Shown here: positions 26,133 to 35,251 of the stretch, piece by piece
Position numbering within the stretch: position 1 is the stretch's first letter
How the letters are laid out: each line of letters starts with the position of its first letter
From: Fibrobacter sp. UWB11
GTDB taxonomy: Bacteria > Fibrobacterota > Fibrobacteria > Fibrobacterales > Fibrobacteraceae
Length of the DNA stretch: 64,000 bases
Direction of reading: 5' to 3'
NCBI RefSeq assembly: GCF_900143015.1
Contig: NZ_FSRT01000001.1
Span: forward strand, 186,001 to 250,000
The notes under the pieces: model-generated
Databases searched by the model: none
What the model was told of the DNA's origin: nothing
Seen by the model: the letters and a program-made list of their open reading frames with translations, nothing else
Program-made: the position numbers and the translations under genes

Positions 26133-28042
26133 TATTTTGAAATAGGCGAAGTGCTTCGGGCGATTTCTTTTTCTAATAGGCTTAACATTTCTTGGTTATG
26201 CTTTTGGGCCAAATCGATAGTCCATTCATTATTCTTTTTGGTCATTTGTTCCATTACCATTAATTTAGGACTTTGCTTAATAATACTGTTATAGCTCTTT
26301 ATTTTTCCAATAGGATCGATATTTGAAAATCTAGAATTGCCTGATGTTGTTATTAAGGCCAGATTTCCAAAGGAATTCAAATCATTATCTTCCCATTTCG
26401 CCATTTCAGCGGGGTGCTGTGGGAAAAAATGTTCTATTGAGGTTCTGTACTGATATTGGTAATTGCTGGGAATATCAACTTTTTGACCATCTATCGAATA
26501 GCAATCTCGCCAAAGCAAGTAATCCAAAAAGGTAAATACGATTCGTTCAATTTGGAATCCTTTTGCAATTTGATAATTACTATCACGAACTTTTTCTCGA
26601 CAATATTTTTCAAGAATATCTACTAAATTTGAATTCTCATTGTCCAATAAATTCCGCAATGTGATTGTTATCCAATGCATCATTTTCGGAGATGTGTATG
26701 TAATCCTTAAACACGCCTCTAAAGTGCGGATTTTTCGGGTTGCATCAGTGTCTGCTGTTTCTTTATCGGCGAAATCTCCATTATATGTGCCGTAATACTG
26801 CGGCTTTAAGGCGTTGTTTCGGGATTCGTCTTTATAAGACTTTATCCCTTGCAACATCCATCTTCCTTCTTCTTGATAGTCCTTGTAGTATTCTCGCTTA
26901 ATAATGTATTTGTCGAATAAATAGCGACACTTCAACATCATAAAGATGAAATGCTTGGCCTCTTTTTCAGAAGCCCAATTGTGCTCAAGAATCTTAAGGA
27001 AGTGCTTGTCGTCTAGCCCTTCCTCGCCGCTATTAGAAATTGCAGAATTAACTTGCAATAAAAAGTTTGGGAATGAAATGATTGATTCAAATCGTTCTTG
27101 TTCTTCTCTTTCTGTCTTCTTTTTTTCGTCTTTAAGAGGAGCGTTGGCTTGCAAAAAATCACTTAAAATGAAAAAAGGTGGATCATTTTCTTCATTATCA
27201 ATTTTTTTCGAATTATTCTGTATATTTTCTTTGGTGAGTAATTCTGTAGCGCTATCGAATGAGTCGCAAAGTAATTCTTTCCAATTTTCGCCAAAAAGAT
27301 TCTTTCGGGATTCCGTATCAAAATTCATCTGTACATACGATTCCATTAGAGCGCATGCATCCCAAATTTTAGCAGCGATTTCTTTTTGATTCTTATTTAT
27401 AACGCTGATGATTCTTGCTTTTGCAATTTCGTGAGGTTCTAGTTGCTCACCTCTAGTGTTCATTATTTCAAAATAGTGGTTTAAATCGATTCCTTTGGGA
27501 ACTTGAACTCGGACTATTTTAACCTTTTTGAGCTTTTCTACAAAGTCTATGTAATCTTCGTTTTCCTTAAAATTTGATTTAAAGAAATCTTCAATGATTT
27601 TAAATCCGTTAATTAATTCTTCTGAAGACCATTCTTTTTCGTCTGATCCGTTTTTTATTCGTTTAAATGTATCATTTGATTTTTCACGAGCTTCAAATGT
27701 TAGGGTCCCTTCAGGAACTGATATTCGACAAGAAATATTTTTTTCTTTAAGTTGCTTGTCTAAATATAAAGACATCAAATAAAGTGTGGTTAATCGCTGT
27801 TGTCCGTCAATCACCTCATAGCGGTTTGGACCGGATTGATTCACGATAAGGCTTCCTAAATAGTATGATTCGGCATCCGGTAATACATCCCTGATATCTT
27901 GGATTAATCGATCTATTTGATCTTTTCCCCAAGCATAATTTCTTTGATAAATTGGAACCACATATTCAACATTGTTAAATACATCGTTAACGCTCATCAT
28001 TTTGGGTTGTTCAATTGTATTTTCTTTTTCTCGACTAGACAT
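26132..28042 (-). CDS. DUF262/DUF1524 protein, GmrSD-like nuclease candidate
   Basis: About 636 residues. The N-terminal DUF262 (ParB/sulfiredoxin-like) domain shows VPIYQRNYAWGKDQ and the key VIDGQQRLTTLYL block, which in relatives drives nucleotide hydrolysis. The C-terminal DUF1524-type HNH-like nuclease shows SIEHFFPQHP, then LNSFGNLALITTSGNSRFSN. The same domain pair occurs in GmrSD and related enzymes that restrict modified phage DNA. The start at 28042 (MSSREKEN) is chosen for its GGGGAT site. The ATG lies inside the end of the upstream gene (8-bp overlap). AT-rich codon use differs from nearby core genes, which suggests transfer. Confidence 0.85.
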   Translation of the reverse strand: MSSREKENTIEQPKMMSVNDVFNNVEYVVPIYQRNYAWGKDQIDRLIQDIRDVLPDAESYYLGSLIVNQSGPNRYEVIDGQQRLTTLYLMSLYLDKQLKEKNISCRISVPEGTLTFEAREKSNDTFKRIKNGSDEKEWSSEELINGFKIIEDFFKSNFKENEDYIDFVEKLKKVKIVRVQVPKGIDLNHYFEIMNTRGEQLEPHEIAKARIISVINKNQKEIAAKIWDACALMESYVQMNFDTESRKNLFGENWKELLCDSFDSATELLTKENIQNNSKKIDNEENDPPFFILSDFLQANAPLKDEKKKTEREEQERFESIISFPNFLLQVNSAISNSGEEGLDDKHFLKILEHNWASEKEAKHFIFMMLKCRYLFDKYIIKREYYKDYQEEGRWMLQGIKSYKDESRNNALKPQYYGTYNGDFADKETADTDATRKIRTLEACLRITYTSPKMMHWITITLRNLLDNENSNLVDILEKYCREKVRDSNYQIAKGFQIERIVFTFLDYLLWRDCYSIDGQKVDIPSNYQYQYRTSIEHFFPQHPAEMAKWEDNDLNSFGNLALITTSGNSRFSNIDPIGKIKSYNSIIKQSPKLMVMEQMTKKNNEWTIDLAQKHNQEMLSLLEKEIARSTSPISK

Positions 28043-29360
28043 TTTTAATCCCCATGCCAGAATATTTTTCCCAGTTTTCAATGTATCGTTTTGAACGATT
28101 CTCGTATGTCTTTTTCGATATTTTTTTCAATTTGGATGCATCTGGTTTTGATAGAGCATTTTCAAATAATTCCTTGGGTTGATTCATTTGATTTATTAAA
28201 GAAAATAGATTCAAACCATAGTTAATGTTATGATAGCCCAACGCGTATTTGTTAATGGATTCTTCATACACGCTATATAACGAAATACGGAGCATATAAA
28301 CCCATGAGAATAAATACCGATATACGGCTTCTGATAATTCTTTCTCACCGAATCTATCTACAAAAAACAACAATACATTGATGAATAGGTTTCTTACGAG
28401 TTGATCTCCACGACCTCCATCTGTTAAATCGGGAAATTTTTTTTCAACCATTTTATCAAGCTTTTTATACAATTCGTAATAATGAAGTGTGTAGAAAAAG
28501 AATCTTTTTCCTGCAATAAGTGGCTGAGTCAATTGAAACTGACTAATCTTTTTCTCGGATAGAACTTCGTAGACATTATTTTGATTTATCTGTTCTATAT
28601 ATAGATTTGCCGACTTGTGATAGACGGAAAAATTGTAAACGTTGCTCTTTTTTATTCCTTTAAAGAAACTGATTTTTTTTGAAGAATAACCGAGACCGTC
28701 CTTACCCCTAAACCATCGTACAAGTGGATATAATACATCCTTGAAGAAAGATGCTAGTTCGTCTTGGTTAGTGTCTTCCCACCGATTTATAAGCGATGTT
28801 TTCTCAGCGACGCTATCATCGTTCATTTCTCTCAGGTGATAGGATTTTAATAAATCATGAGGAGCTAATTCTTTTCCTCTTGAATTTTGTGAATCAAAGA
28901 ATTGGAATGCCTCCTGCTCGTTTTCAACGATTATCTTAACGATTGAACAATGATTTATTAGGTATTCTTTTAGGCCGGATTTCCTTTCGGTATCCAGGTT
29001 TTCGCACAATTGGGACAATGTGCTGAAATTTTGCGATACAGCCTTTTTTGACGCTTTGCCATATTTTTGTTTCAATAAGGCCGTCGATGAATTTTTATCC
29101 AAACAATAGAGCAGTAATGATATTGTTGTTAAACGTTGTTGACCATCGACAATATCATAAGATTTGGTTTTCCCGTTATAGCAAAGAATCACGGATCCGA
29201 TGCGGTATTCGTCCAATGAATTACTATATGCTTCAAAAACATCCCAATATAAGGTAGATGCTGATTTGGCGTTCCATGTATAGGGACGTTGATAATCTGG
29301 AAGGCTCAAGGGAACTGTCAACAAGTCACCGATAGATACTATTTTGGGCTCAGTACTCAT
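28035..29360 (-). CDS. DUF262 protein without recognised nuclease domain
   Basis: A 441-residue protein with an N-terminal DUF262 domain: LSLPDYQRPYTW and YDIVDGQQRLTTISLLLY. A helical section follows with SQNSRGKELAPHDLLKSY, also typical of the family. The C-terminal half is helical and has no HNH motif I can see, unlike its downstream partner. It may be the sensing or regulatory half of a two-protein system. It opens the operon DUF262, DUF262-DUF1524, recQ. The start is placed at ATG 29360 (MSTEPK). AT-rich like the next gene. Confidence 0.8.
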   Translation of the reverse strand: MSTEPKIVSIGDLLTVPLSLPDYQRPYTWNAKSASTLYWDVFEAYSNSLDEYRIGSVILCYNGKTKSYDIVDGQQRLTTISLLLYCLDKNSSTALLKQKYGKASKKAVSQNFSTLSQLCENLDTERKSGLKEYLINHCSIVKIIVENEQEAFQFFDSQNSRGKELAPHDLLKSYHLREMNDDSVAEKTSLINRWEDTNQDELASFFKDVLYPLVRWFRGKDGLGYSSKKISFFKGIKKSNVYNFSVYHKSANLYIEQINQNNVYEVLSEKKISQFQLTQPLIAGKRFFFYTLHYYELYKKLDKMVEKKFPDLTDGGRGDQLVRNLFINVLLFFVDRFGEKELSEAVYRYLFSWVYMLRISLYSVYEESINKYALGYHNINYGLNLFSLINQMNQPKELFENALSKPDASKLKKISKKTYENRSKRYIENWEKYSGMGIKNV

Positions 29361-29789
29361 TATTAAAAATCCATTTTTTCCCAAATATACATCATGTTGC
29401 TGTCATAAAATTTCAAAATGCAAAAAATCTTCTATAGCCCTAGCGCTTTGGCTCTATCTCAGCCAGGTCCTCTTAGGGCAGCCTCATTTTCACAGTATAT
29501 TGCAGTTTTTGTGTTAAAATGTATAATCTGGCGTGATTAATTAATGAAAATTTGCAAGATGTTGCGGATTTTTGCGCCTCCGTAAGCCCGTCTATGAGGG
29601 TTCCCCCCGCGAAACTGTAATACTTAAGGCAATCTGTTTGCAGATATTTCTATATTGAACACAACGAAAAAAAGGAAAAATAACAGGATCCTTCACATTC
29701 GTTCAGGATGACTTCGTCCTGAAAAACTTTTAACCTTATACCTCAATGGACCGAAGGTCCGCGCGTCCTCGAAGCGAAGAGAGTAAAAT
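29361..29789. other. Divergent intergenic region between the DUF262 operon and ettA
   Basis: About 430 bp without a gene. It holds a structured segment GCCCTA/TAGGGC (29437-29442 with 29474-29479) enclosing TGGCT/AGCCA, then AT-rich sequence, and a fragment of the palindromic intergenic repeat (CAGGATCCTTCAC...GTTCAGGATGAC, about 29687-29732) just upstream of ettA. No convincing promoter pair was found. Confidence 0.45.
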
Positions 29790-31484
29790 ATGGCCGAACA
29801 AAACAAAGCAGAAAAATTCGTTTTCTACATGTACAAAATGACCAAGTCCTATCCGCCTAACAAAGAGGTGCTGAAGGACATTTCTTTGAGCTTCTACTAT
29901 GGCGCAAAGATTGGTATTATCGGCCAGAACGGTGCCGGTAAGTCGACGCTCCTCCGCATCATGGCGGGTATCGACAAGGAATTCCAAGGCGAAGCTTGGA
30001 TTGAACCGGGCCGCACTGCTGGTTACTTGCCGCAGGAACCGCAGCTGGACCCGAACTTGACTGTCAAGGAAAACGTGATGCAGGCCGTTGCGAAAAAGCA
30101 GGCCGTGCTCGACCGCTTCAACGAAATTTCCATGAAGTTTGCTGAACCGATGGAAGACGACGAGATGAACAAGCTCCTCGACGAACAGGCTAAGCTTCAG
30201 GACATCATCGACGCTCAGGACTTGTGGAGCCTTGACCGCAGCATTGAAATTGCAATGGACGCTCTCCGTTGCCCGCCGGGCGATTGGCCGGTGACGAACC
30301 TATCCGGCGGTGAAAAACGCCGTGTGGCTCTCTGCCGCTTGCTCCTTGAAGAACCGGATTTGTTGCTCTTGGACGAACCGACGAACCACTTGGATGCTGA
30401 AACGGTTGCATGGCTTGAACGCCACCTCCGCGAATACAAGGGCTCCGTGATTCTCGTGACGCATGACCGTTACTTCCTTGACAACGTAACGAACTGGATT
30501 TTGGAAATTGACCGCGGTCGCGGCATTCCTTGGGAAGGCAATTACGCCCAGTGGCTTGACCAGAAGCTTGAACGCATGAAGAACGAAGAGAAGGGTGAAT
30601 CTGACCGTCAGAAGCGCCTCGCTCGTGAACAGGAATGGGTCAAGCAGAGTCCGAAGGCTCGCCAGGCAAAGAGTAAGGCTCGTCTCAAGGCATACGAAGA
30701 ACTCTTGGCCGAAGATTCCAAGGAACAGATCAAGGTGGCTCAGATCCACATTGCAAACGGCAAGCGCTTGGGCGATGTCGTCATTCAGGCGGAACATTTG
30801 CAGAAGGCCTTTGGCGACAAGGTGCTCTTCGACGATTTGAACTTCAGCTTGCCGCGCTCGGGTATCGTGGGCATTATCGGTCCGAACGGTGCCGGTAAGA
30901 CGACTTTGTTCAAGATGATCATGGGCCAGGAAAAGCCGGATGGCGGTACGCTTAAGATTGGCGAAACTGTCGAAATCATCAGCATGGAACAGGGCCGCGA
31001 AAGCCTGGACGATTCCAAGACGGTTTGGGAATCTATCACGGGCGGCATCGACGAAATCTTGGTGGGCGACCGCAAGATGAATGGCCGTGCTTACTGCGGT
31101 CTCTTTAACTTCACGGGTGCAGCTCAGCAGAAGAAGCTCTCGCAGCTCTCTGGTGGTGAACGCAACCGCGTGCTTATGGCAAAGAACTTGCAGAAACCGG
31201 GCAACCTCTTGTTCCTTGACGAACCGACGAACGACTTGGACATCGAAACATTGCAGGCTCTCGAACAGGCTATCCTTAAGTTCGCAGGTTGCGCCGTGAT
31301 TATCTCGCATGACCGCTGGTTCCTCGACCGTATCGCAACCCACATCCTCGCTTACGAAGGCGATTCGAAGGTCGTGTGGTTCGAAGGCAACTGGAGCGAA
31401 TACGAAGCCGATCGCCGCAAGCGCCTCGGCGAAGACGCTGACAATCCGAAGCCGATCAAGTACAAGACTCTCACGAGGCAATAA
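29790..31484 (+). CDS. ettA: Energy-dependent translational throttle protein EttA
   Basis: A 564-residue ABC-F ATPase with two nucleotide-binding domains and no membrane part. It has Walker A GQNGAGKST (about 50) and GPNGAGKTT (about 363), signatures LSGGEKRRVALCR and LSGGERNRVLMAK, and Walker B LLLLDEPTNHLD and LLFLDEPTNDLD. The linker between them carries the Lys/Arg-rich P-site tRNA interaction motif (VKQSPKARQAKSKAR). EttA binds the ribosomal E site and gates the first peptide bond according to ATP/ADP. The overall length and the MAEQNKAEKFVFYMYKMTK start match the EttA subgroup rather than Uup or antibiotic-resistance ABC-F proteins. Highly GC-biased codon use indicates high expression. 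Confidence 0.94.
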   Translation: MAEQNKAEKFVFYMYKMTKSYPPNKEVLKDISLSFYYGAKIGIIGQNGAGKSTLLRIMAGIDKEFQGEAWIEPGRTAGYLPQEPQLDPNLTVKENVMQAVAKKQAVLDRFNEISMKFAEPMEDDEMNKLLDEQAKLQDIIDAQDLWSLDRSIEIAMDALRCPPGDWPVTNLSGGEKRRVALCRLLLEEPDLLLLDEPTNHLDAETVAWLERHLREYKGSVILVTHDRYFLDNVTNWILEIDRGRGIPWEGNYAQWLDQKLERMKNEEKGESDRQKRLAREQEWVKQSPKARQAKSKARLKAYEELLAEDSKEQIKVAQIHIANGKRLGDVVIQAEHLQKAFGDKVLFDDLNFSLPRSGIVGIIGPNGAGKTTLFKMIMGQEKPDGGTLKIGETVEIISMEQGRESLDDSKTVWESITGGIDEILVGDRKMNGRAYCGLFNFTGAAQQKKLSQLSGGERNRVLMAKNLQKPGNLLFLDEPTNDLDIETLQALEQAILKFAGCAVIISHDRWFLDRIATHILAYEGDSKVVWFEGNWSEYEADRRKRLGEDADNPKPIKYKTLTRQ

Positions 31485-31550
31485 GGCTTTGCCTTATCGC
31501 CTCAGTAGGAAGTAGACAGTAGGCGGTAGAGTTGAACGGTTGTGCAAAAA

Positions 31551-31580
31551 AAGCAGGATTGAAGTCCTGCTTTTTGCTTT
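31551..31580. terminator. Terminator downstream of ettA
   Basis: An 8-bp stem AAGCAGGA/TCCTGCTT is followed by TTTGCTTTTTTT. An A-run upstream makes it usable on the minus strand too, for the convergent small membrane gene. Confidence 0.8.
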
Positions 31581-31617
31581 TTTTACGATGGGGTTGCTAA
31601 AAGATTTATCATGCTTG

Positions 31618-31977
31618 TCATTTGTTTTTGGGACTAGGTGGTGTATAAATCATATATACAACTAGGCAAACAACGATAAGTGTTAGTGCTAAAAGTATAA
31701 ACAAGAATGCATGATTTGCAATGAATTCAAGAAACAAATTGATAGCACCCAAGACAAAGGCGATTGCGAAAAATCCTCCACAACCAAGGGCTGCTTTTTG
31801 TGGATTTTTCTGAACAAGAGTGAAAAATGTAGCGATGCCTATGGCTAGCAAAAAAAGAGGAACCATTTTTATCGTTTGGTCTGTTGCCGCATTTGCCATA
31901 GCTGTACCAAGATTTGCATTGTTTGCAAATGCAAATGTGGTTGTAAATAGAATAAATGGAAAAATAGTCTTATTCAT
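31618..31977 (-). CDS. Small membrane protein of unknown function
   Basis: A 119-residue protein with an N-terminal signal-like segment (cleavage possible after FAFA) and three further hydrophobic segments (about 38-55, 65-85, 88-110), ending in a short basic tail. No family is recognised. It opens a group of four minus-strand envelope genes (31618-33765) with spaced-out starts that are probably not one operon. Confidence 0.6.
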   Translation of the reverse strand: MNKTIFPFILFTTTFAFANNANLGTAMANAATDQTIKMVPLFLLAIGIATFFTLVQKNPQKAALGCGGFFAIAFVLGAINLFLEFIANHAFLFILLALTLIVVCLVVYMIYTPPSPKNK

Positions 31978-32035
31978 AATTTTGTTAAAAATTTAATGAA
32001 AAACTATAAAGTTTATTTGCTGCTGCGGATGGAAA

Positions 32036-32521
32036 TTATTTTTGGATTAAATGATGCCGTTCAAGGACTTGTCTTTTTGCGATGTTCTTTGCTACCTCAT
32101 GCATTTTGTCTCCGGCAAGATCGAGTGCCGCGGCTTCTTTGAAGTCGAGCTTAACGTTTGCCTTGTTTGCATCGATGACTGTCTGAATAGTGTGGAGTAC
32201 GTTGCCTCCGGCGAGGTAATGCGCTTCAAGAAGGTCTAATTCGATAGGGATGTCTTCACGGCGGCTGAGAACGTGAGCATCAATGATTTTCTGTATTGGA
32301 ACTTTGTGTAACCGCATGCCTACAAGTTTAAAATAACTCACATTTACGTTGGAATGCAATGCCCTGACCCATTGGAAGAATACTTGTAAAAGACCCATGC
32401 TGATGATGGATATGATAATGGCGATTGCGATAAAAACGACTTTGTTGATGAATTGAACTTCCACAATTTTTTTCCGATATGAAGTTACTTCTTTAATATA
32501 CTTTTTTATGTGGAATAGCAA
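32036..32521 (-). CDS. Short FloA (flotillin-like)-type membrane protein, apparently truncated
   Basis: A 161-residue protein that aligns with the N-terminal half of FloA, the bacterial flotillin-like membrane organiser: a single membrane segment (about 27-47), then FKLVGMRLHKVPIQKIIDAH, LLEAHYLAGGNVLHTIQTVIDAN and LDFKEAAALDLAGDKMHEV. FloA proteins are about 330 residues, and the rest of the SPFH domain and the coiled coil are missing here. The next 100 bp do not encode them in any frame. The frame starts at TTG (32521); a GTG near 32468 is an alternative. It may be a remnant or a short paralogue. Confidence 0.65.
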   Translation of the reverse strand: MLFHIKKYIKEVTSYRKKIVEVQFINKVVFIAIAIIISIISMGLLQVFFQWVRALHSNVNVSYFKLVGMRLHKVPIQKIIDAHVLSRREDIPIELDLLEAHYLAGGNVLHTIQTVIDANKANVKLDFKEAAALDLAGDKMHEVAKNIAKRQVLERHHLIQK

Positions 32522-32593
32522 ACAAGAATCAGCTCAATGTTGGCTGTGGCGAACGAAATGGCTGAAGGTGACTCTCTCATCATTTATAATCAT

Positions 32594-33400
32594 TTAGAAA
32601 TTACGGGGAACTTCGTAGCCGTGTTTGCGTAACAGTGTTACGTAATCCTTGTTCTGCAAGCGTTCTTCAGACTTTTTGATAAAGTCAGGCTTTTTCTTCA
32701 GCAAACTCTCAATCGTTACTATTACGCTTGACACGAAAATCGTTGTTGTAAAACCAAGCAGGATGCAGAAAAAATTGCGAGATGAATATGGAATATTTAA
32801 AATCAGTATCAGCAACGCCACCGAAATAACAAACGAAACAACATTTACTTTCATAGAAATACGCCCTACATTCCAATTACCAAAACTTCGATTCAACGCG
32901 GGTTCCAAGCGTCCGTAAACAATCTGTTCCATTCCGCATTTGGGGCAGATGAATAACGGGCTGCCGTACATTGGCGAATTTCTTTCGTAAGGGTATTTAT
33001 GGGGTGTTCCGCATTTTCTGCAGCGCCAGTCCTTCTCGATAATTTCTATGGCTTGCTCGCTAGGAGTGTTGAGAGTGCTTTCTCGTTGGTGAACATCTCG
33101 GACATACGATTTAATTGCGTTGCGTTTTAGGAATGCATAAGCCACTAGCCCTCCAAAAAAGGCCAGCGCACTCCATAAGGCATTGTTTCCGTGGTTGAGA
33201 TCCTTAAAAAAGATTATTAGCAATAATGGGAACCATAATCCGCAAACCATTATCAGCCTCATCAGCAGATCACTTAAAAAATTGATTATAGCCCCAAACG
33301 GTAGAGATTTTGTGCTTTCAACCCATTTTTTTAGGATGTTGAATATCGGGAAGAACGCCAGTCCCCAAAGAAAATTTATAATACACAAAATTGCAATCAT
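32594..33400 (-). CDS. Membrane protein with a zinc-ribbon motif
   Basis: A 268-residue integral membrane protein. There are hydrophobic segments at about 1-18, 33-65, 75-95, and two more at about 185-235. Between them lies a soluble section with CRKCGTPHKYPY and FICPKCGMEQ, two Cys pairs of a rubredoxin/zinc-ribbon type. No family is recognised. The gene lies between the FloA-like gene and another small membrane gene on the same strand. A possible job is sensing or scaffolding at the membrane, but nothing proves it. Confidence 0.65.
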   Translation of the reverse strand: MIAILCIINFLWGLAFFPIFNILKKWVESTKSLPFGAIINFLSDLLMRLIMVCGLWFPLLLIIFFKDLNHGNNALWSALAFFGGLVAYAFLKRNAIKSYVRDVHQRESTLNTPSEQAIEIIEKDWRCRKCGTPHKYPYERNSPMYGSPLFICPKCGMEQIVYGRLEPALNRSFGNWNVGRISMKVNVVSFVISVALLILILNIPYSSRNFFCILLGFTTTIFVSSVIVTIESLLKKKPDFIKKSEERLQNKDYVTLLRKHGYEVPRNF

Positions 33401-33435
33401 GCTTATCCTCGGTTCTTAAATGGCTGCGACATAAC

Positions 33436-33765
33436 TTATTCTTTCTTCCTTTCGGCGATGAGTTCGTCAAAGGATTTTTTTCTTTCCCTTAAGCCCATGA
33501 TTTCGTCGAACTCGTCCGTTCCGTCACCGTGGTTGTAATCTTCTGAAAAATAATCATCGATGGATTGCAGATTCCCGTTTAGGGGCTTTTTTTCCGGAAA
33601 TACTCCAAATACAAAAATGCAGATTGCAGAAATAAGTGAATATGTAAGGAATGCGTAAAACGCTGTTTCAAATCCGAAAATAGGAATTAGAAAAGCTCCA
33701 AATATAAGCCCACCGGCACTATAAACCGCCCACACGTAGAGTTTATTTTTCAAATTATCGCTCAT
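33436..33765 (-). CDS. Small two-helix membrane protein
   Basis: A 109-residue protein with two membrane segments (about 12-30 and 33-55) and an acidic, then basic, cytoplasmic tail (YNHGDGTDEFDEIMGLRERKK). No family is recognised. It is 35 bp upstream of the zinc-ribbon membrane gene in the same direction, so the two may be co-transcribed. Confidence 0.6.
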   Translation of the reverse strand: MSDNLKNKLYVWAVYSAGGLIFGAFLIPIFGFETAFYAFLTYSLISAICIFVFGVFPEKKPLNGNLQSIDDYFSEDYNHGDGTDEFDEIMGLRERKKSFDELIAERKKE

Positions 33766-33897
33766 GACAAACCTGAAAATATAAAAGTATGCTACTAAAA
33801 ATACGAAATTTTTAGTTTAGTAGCACAAAATGACTGAAATCGCATTTTGCGTACATTTAAATCGTCCTTGCTAGAGCTCTTTTTTACTAAGTTCTAG

Positions 33898-33966
33898 GCA
33901 GGATTGCCGCGTCCCCTTACAGGGAACTCGCAATGACGTTGTACAGCCGACTTCTAACTTCCTACT
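33898..33966. repeat. Intergenic repeat fragments
   Basis: CAGGATTGCCGCGTCCCC and GGGAACTCGCAATGACG form one imperfect inverted repeat of the dispersed class, followed directly by TTCTAACTTCCTACT, the reverse of the AGTAGGAAGT-type unit found near 31505 and 60250. Confidence 0.55.
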
Positions 33967-33969
33967 GAT

Positions 33970-34614
33970 ATGCTCCACGTTTTTAAACACGAACTTCGAC
34001 TGATTTTCAGGGATCCTCGTTTTTGGATTCCGTTCATCATCCCGCCGGCGATTCTCGCGGCGAGCCAGGCGATTGCTGTGTCGCGTTATGGAACGCAGAT
34101 TATGGATGGCATGGGAAGCTACATGATGCTGTTGCTCGGTTGCCTGATGGCCCCGATGGGCGCGCCTTTGGCGGGTGACAGTTTTGCTGGCGAGCGCGAG
34201 CGTAATTCGCTTGAACTTTTGCAGCTTTCTCCGATTGCTCCTGCGAAACTTTTCTGGGGAAAACTTTTGGCGATTATTCCGTTTCCGATTGTGTTTGCTC
34301 TTTTGGCGCAGCTTGGTTATTGGTTCTCGCATCCTGACATTACTGCGCTGGAGGCTTGTGCTTCTATGCTTGGTGCGCTTTCGGCAGTGCTGTTGACGAC
34401 TGCATTTTCGTTGATGGTATCGCTTCGCGTTAAGACAGTCCGCGCGGCGACTCACATGACGTTGTTCTTTATCGTTCCGCTTCTTTTGCTTGTACAAATG
34501 GGGCATGAAGCCTTTTTGAGTAATTTGTTTATTCCGCTAGTGATTTTGGCTTTATCTGTAGTCATAAGCATTGCAGTCACTTTTGCCGGCATGAAAAAAT
34601 TTGTAAGTTTATAA
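33970..34614 (+). CDS. ABC-2-type transporter permease
   Basis: A 214-residue membrane protein with six hydrophobic segments and the ABC-2 permease pattern: an N-terminal HELRLIFRDPRFWIPFIIPP, a conserved AGDSFAGERERNSLELLQLSP loop that in relatives contacts the ATPase, and further helices. Related permeases export drugs, sodium or polysaccharide. No ATPase gene adjoins it, so its partner must be elsewhere or the gene is an orphan. The intergenic repeats directly upstream leave no room for a good promoter or ribosome site, which makes the start slightly uncertain. Confidence 0.8.
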   Translation: MLHVFKHELRLIFRDPRFWIPFIIPPAILAASQAIAVSRYGTQIMDGMGSYMMLLLGCLMAPMGAPLAGDSFAGERERNSLELLQLSPIAPAKLFWGKLLAIIPFPIVFALLAQLGYWFSHPDITALEACASMLGALSAVLLTTAFSLMVSLRVKTVRAATHMTLFFIVPLLLLVQMGHEAFLSNLFIPLVILALSVVISIAVTFAGMKKFVSL

Positions 34615-34640
34615 AGAAAATTTCAAAAAGGAGAAATGGA

Positions 34641-35186
34641 ATGAAAAAGTTTTTGCTGGCTTTGGGCTCGGTTGCGCTTGCATTTACTCTTGCTGCATGT
34701 GATGATTCTGCTTCGGGTGGCTCCGGTTCTAATGAAACGAGCGAAGTAAAGGGAAGTTTCCCGCCGAATGGGGATGAAGGTTTCTATTGTGTCGTTACGG
34801 ATGGTACAAATGAAGATGGTTCGTATTGGAAACAGATTAAGGTGAATATTCCGAAATACAAGGGACATGTGGAAAAGTTTACGTTTGACGAAAACGGTAC
34901 CGGAACGCAGTACTATGAAGATTCCCATTTTTATATAACGCCTCATGAAAAGGCGGCCATGTGCTTGGAATTCGAAGATGGAATAAAAGAAAGTTCTCAT
35001 AAGAGAAATTATACAGAAACCTATTGCAAAAACGGAGTTTCCTACTTTGTTATTAGTTTCCAAAACATGAGTTTGGGATCGCTTAATTCGGCAATTGTAG
35101 AATACGAAGAGGACTGCGAGGATTACAAACGAAAATGGAAAGACGGTGATTACGACGAAGCTATAAAAAGAAGACTTTCGAAATAA
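34641..35186 (+). CDS. Hypothetical lipoprotein
   Basis: A 181-residue lipoprotein (signal peptide, lipobox LAAC, Cys20) with a short Gly/Ser linker. The mature part is mixed alpha/beta with four Cys (EGFYCVV, AAMCLEF, ETYCKNG, EEDCEDY) that could form two disulfides. No known family. AAAGGAG 8 nt before the ATG is a strong ribosome site. It lies 26 bp after the permease gene in the same direction, so it could be co-transcribed, and is followed by a perfect 12-bp hairpin. Confidence 0.7.
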   Translation: MKKFLLALGSVALAFTLAACDDSASGGSGSNETSEVKGSFPPNGDEGFYCVVTDGTNEDGSYWKQIKVNIPKYKGHVEKFTFDENGTGTQYYEDSHFYITPHEKAAMCLEFEDGIKESSHKRNYTETYCKNGVSYFVISFQNMSLGSLNSAIVEYEEDCEDYKRKWKDGDYDEAIKRRLSK

Positions 35187-35220
35187 AAAAGAATAACTTC
35201 GAGGTGATTTAATAAGGAGA

Positions 35221-35247
35221 AAGCCTCCGCTGTTAGCGGAGGCTTTC
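35221..35247. terminator. Perfect 12-bp terminator between a lipoprotein gene and rnpB
   Basis: AAAGCCTCCGCT pairs fully with AGCGGAGGCTTT (35221-35232 with 35236-35247) around a 3-base loop. It sits at the 3' ends of two convergent genes and can serve both. Confidence 0.8.
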
Positions 35248-35251
35248 ATGT

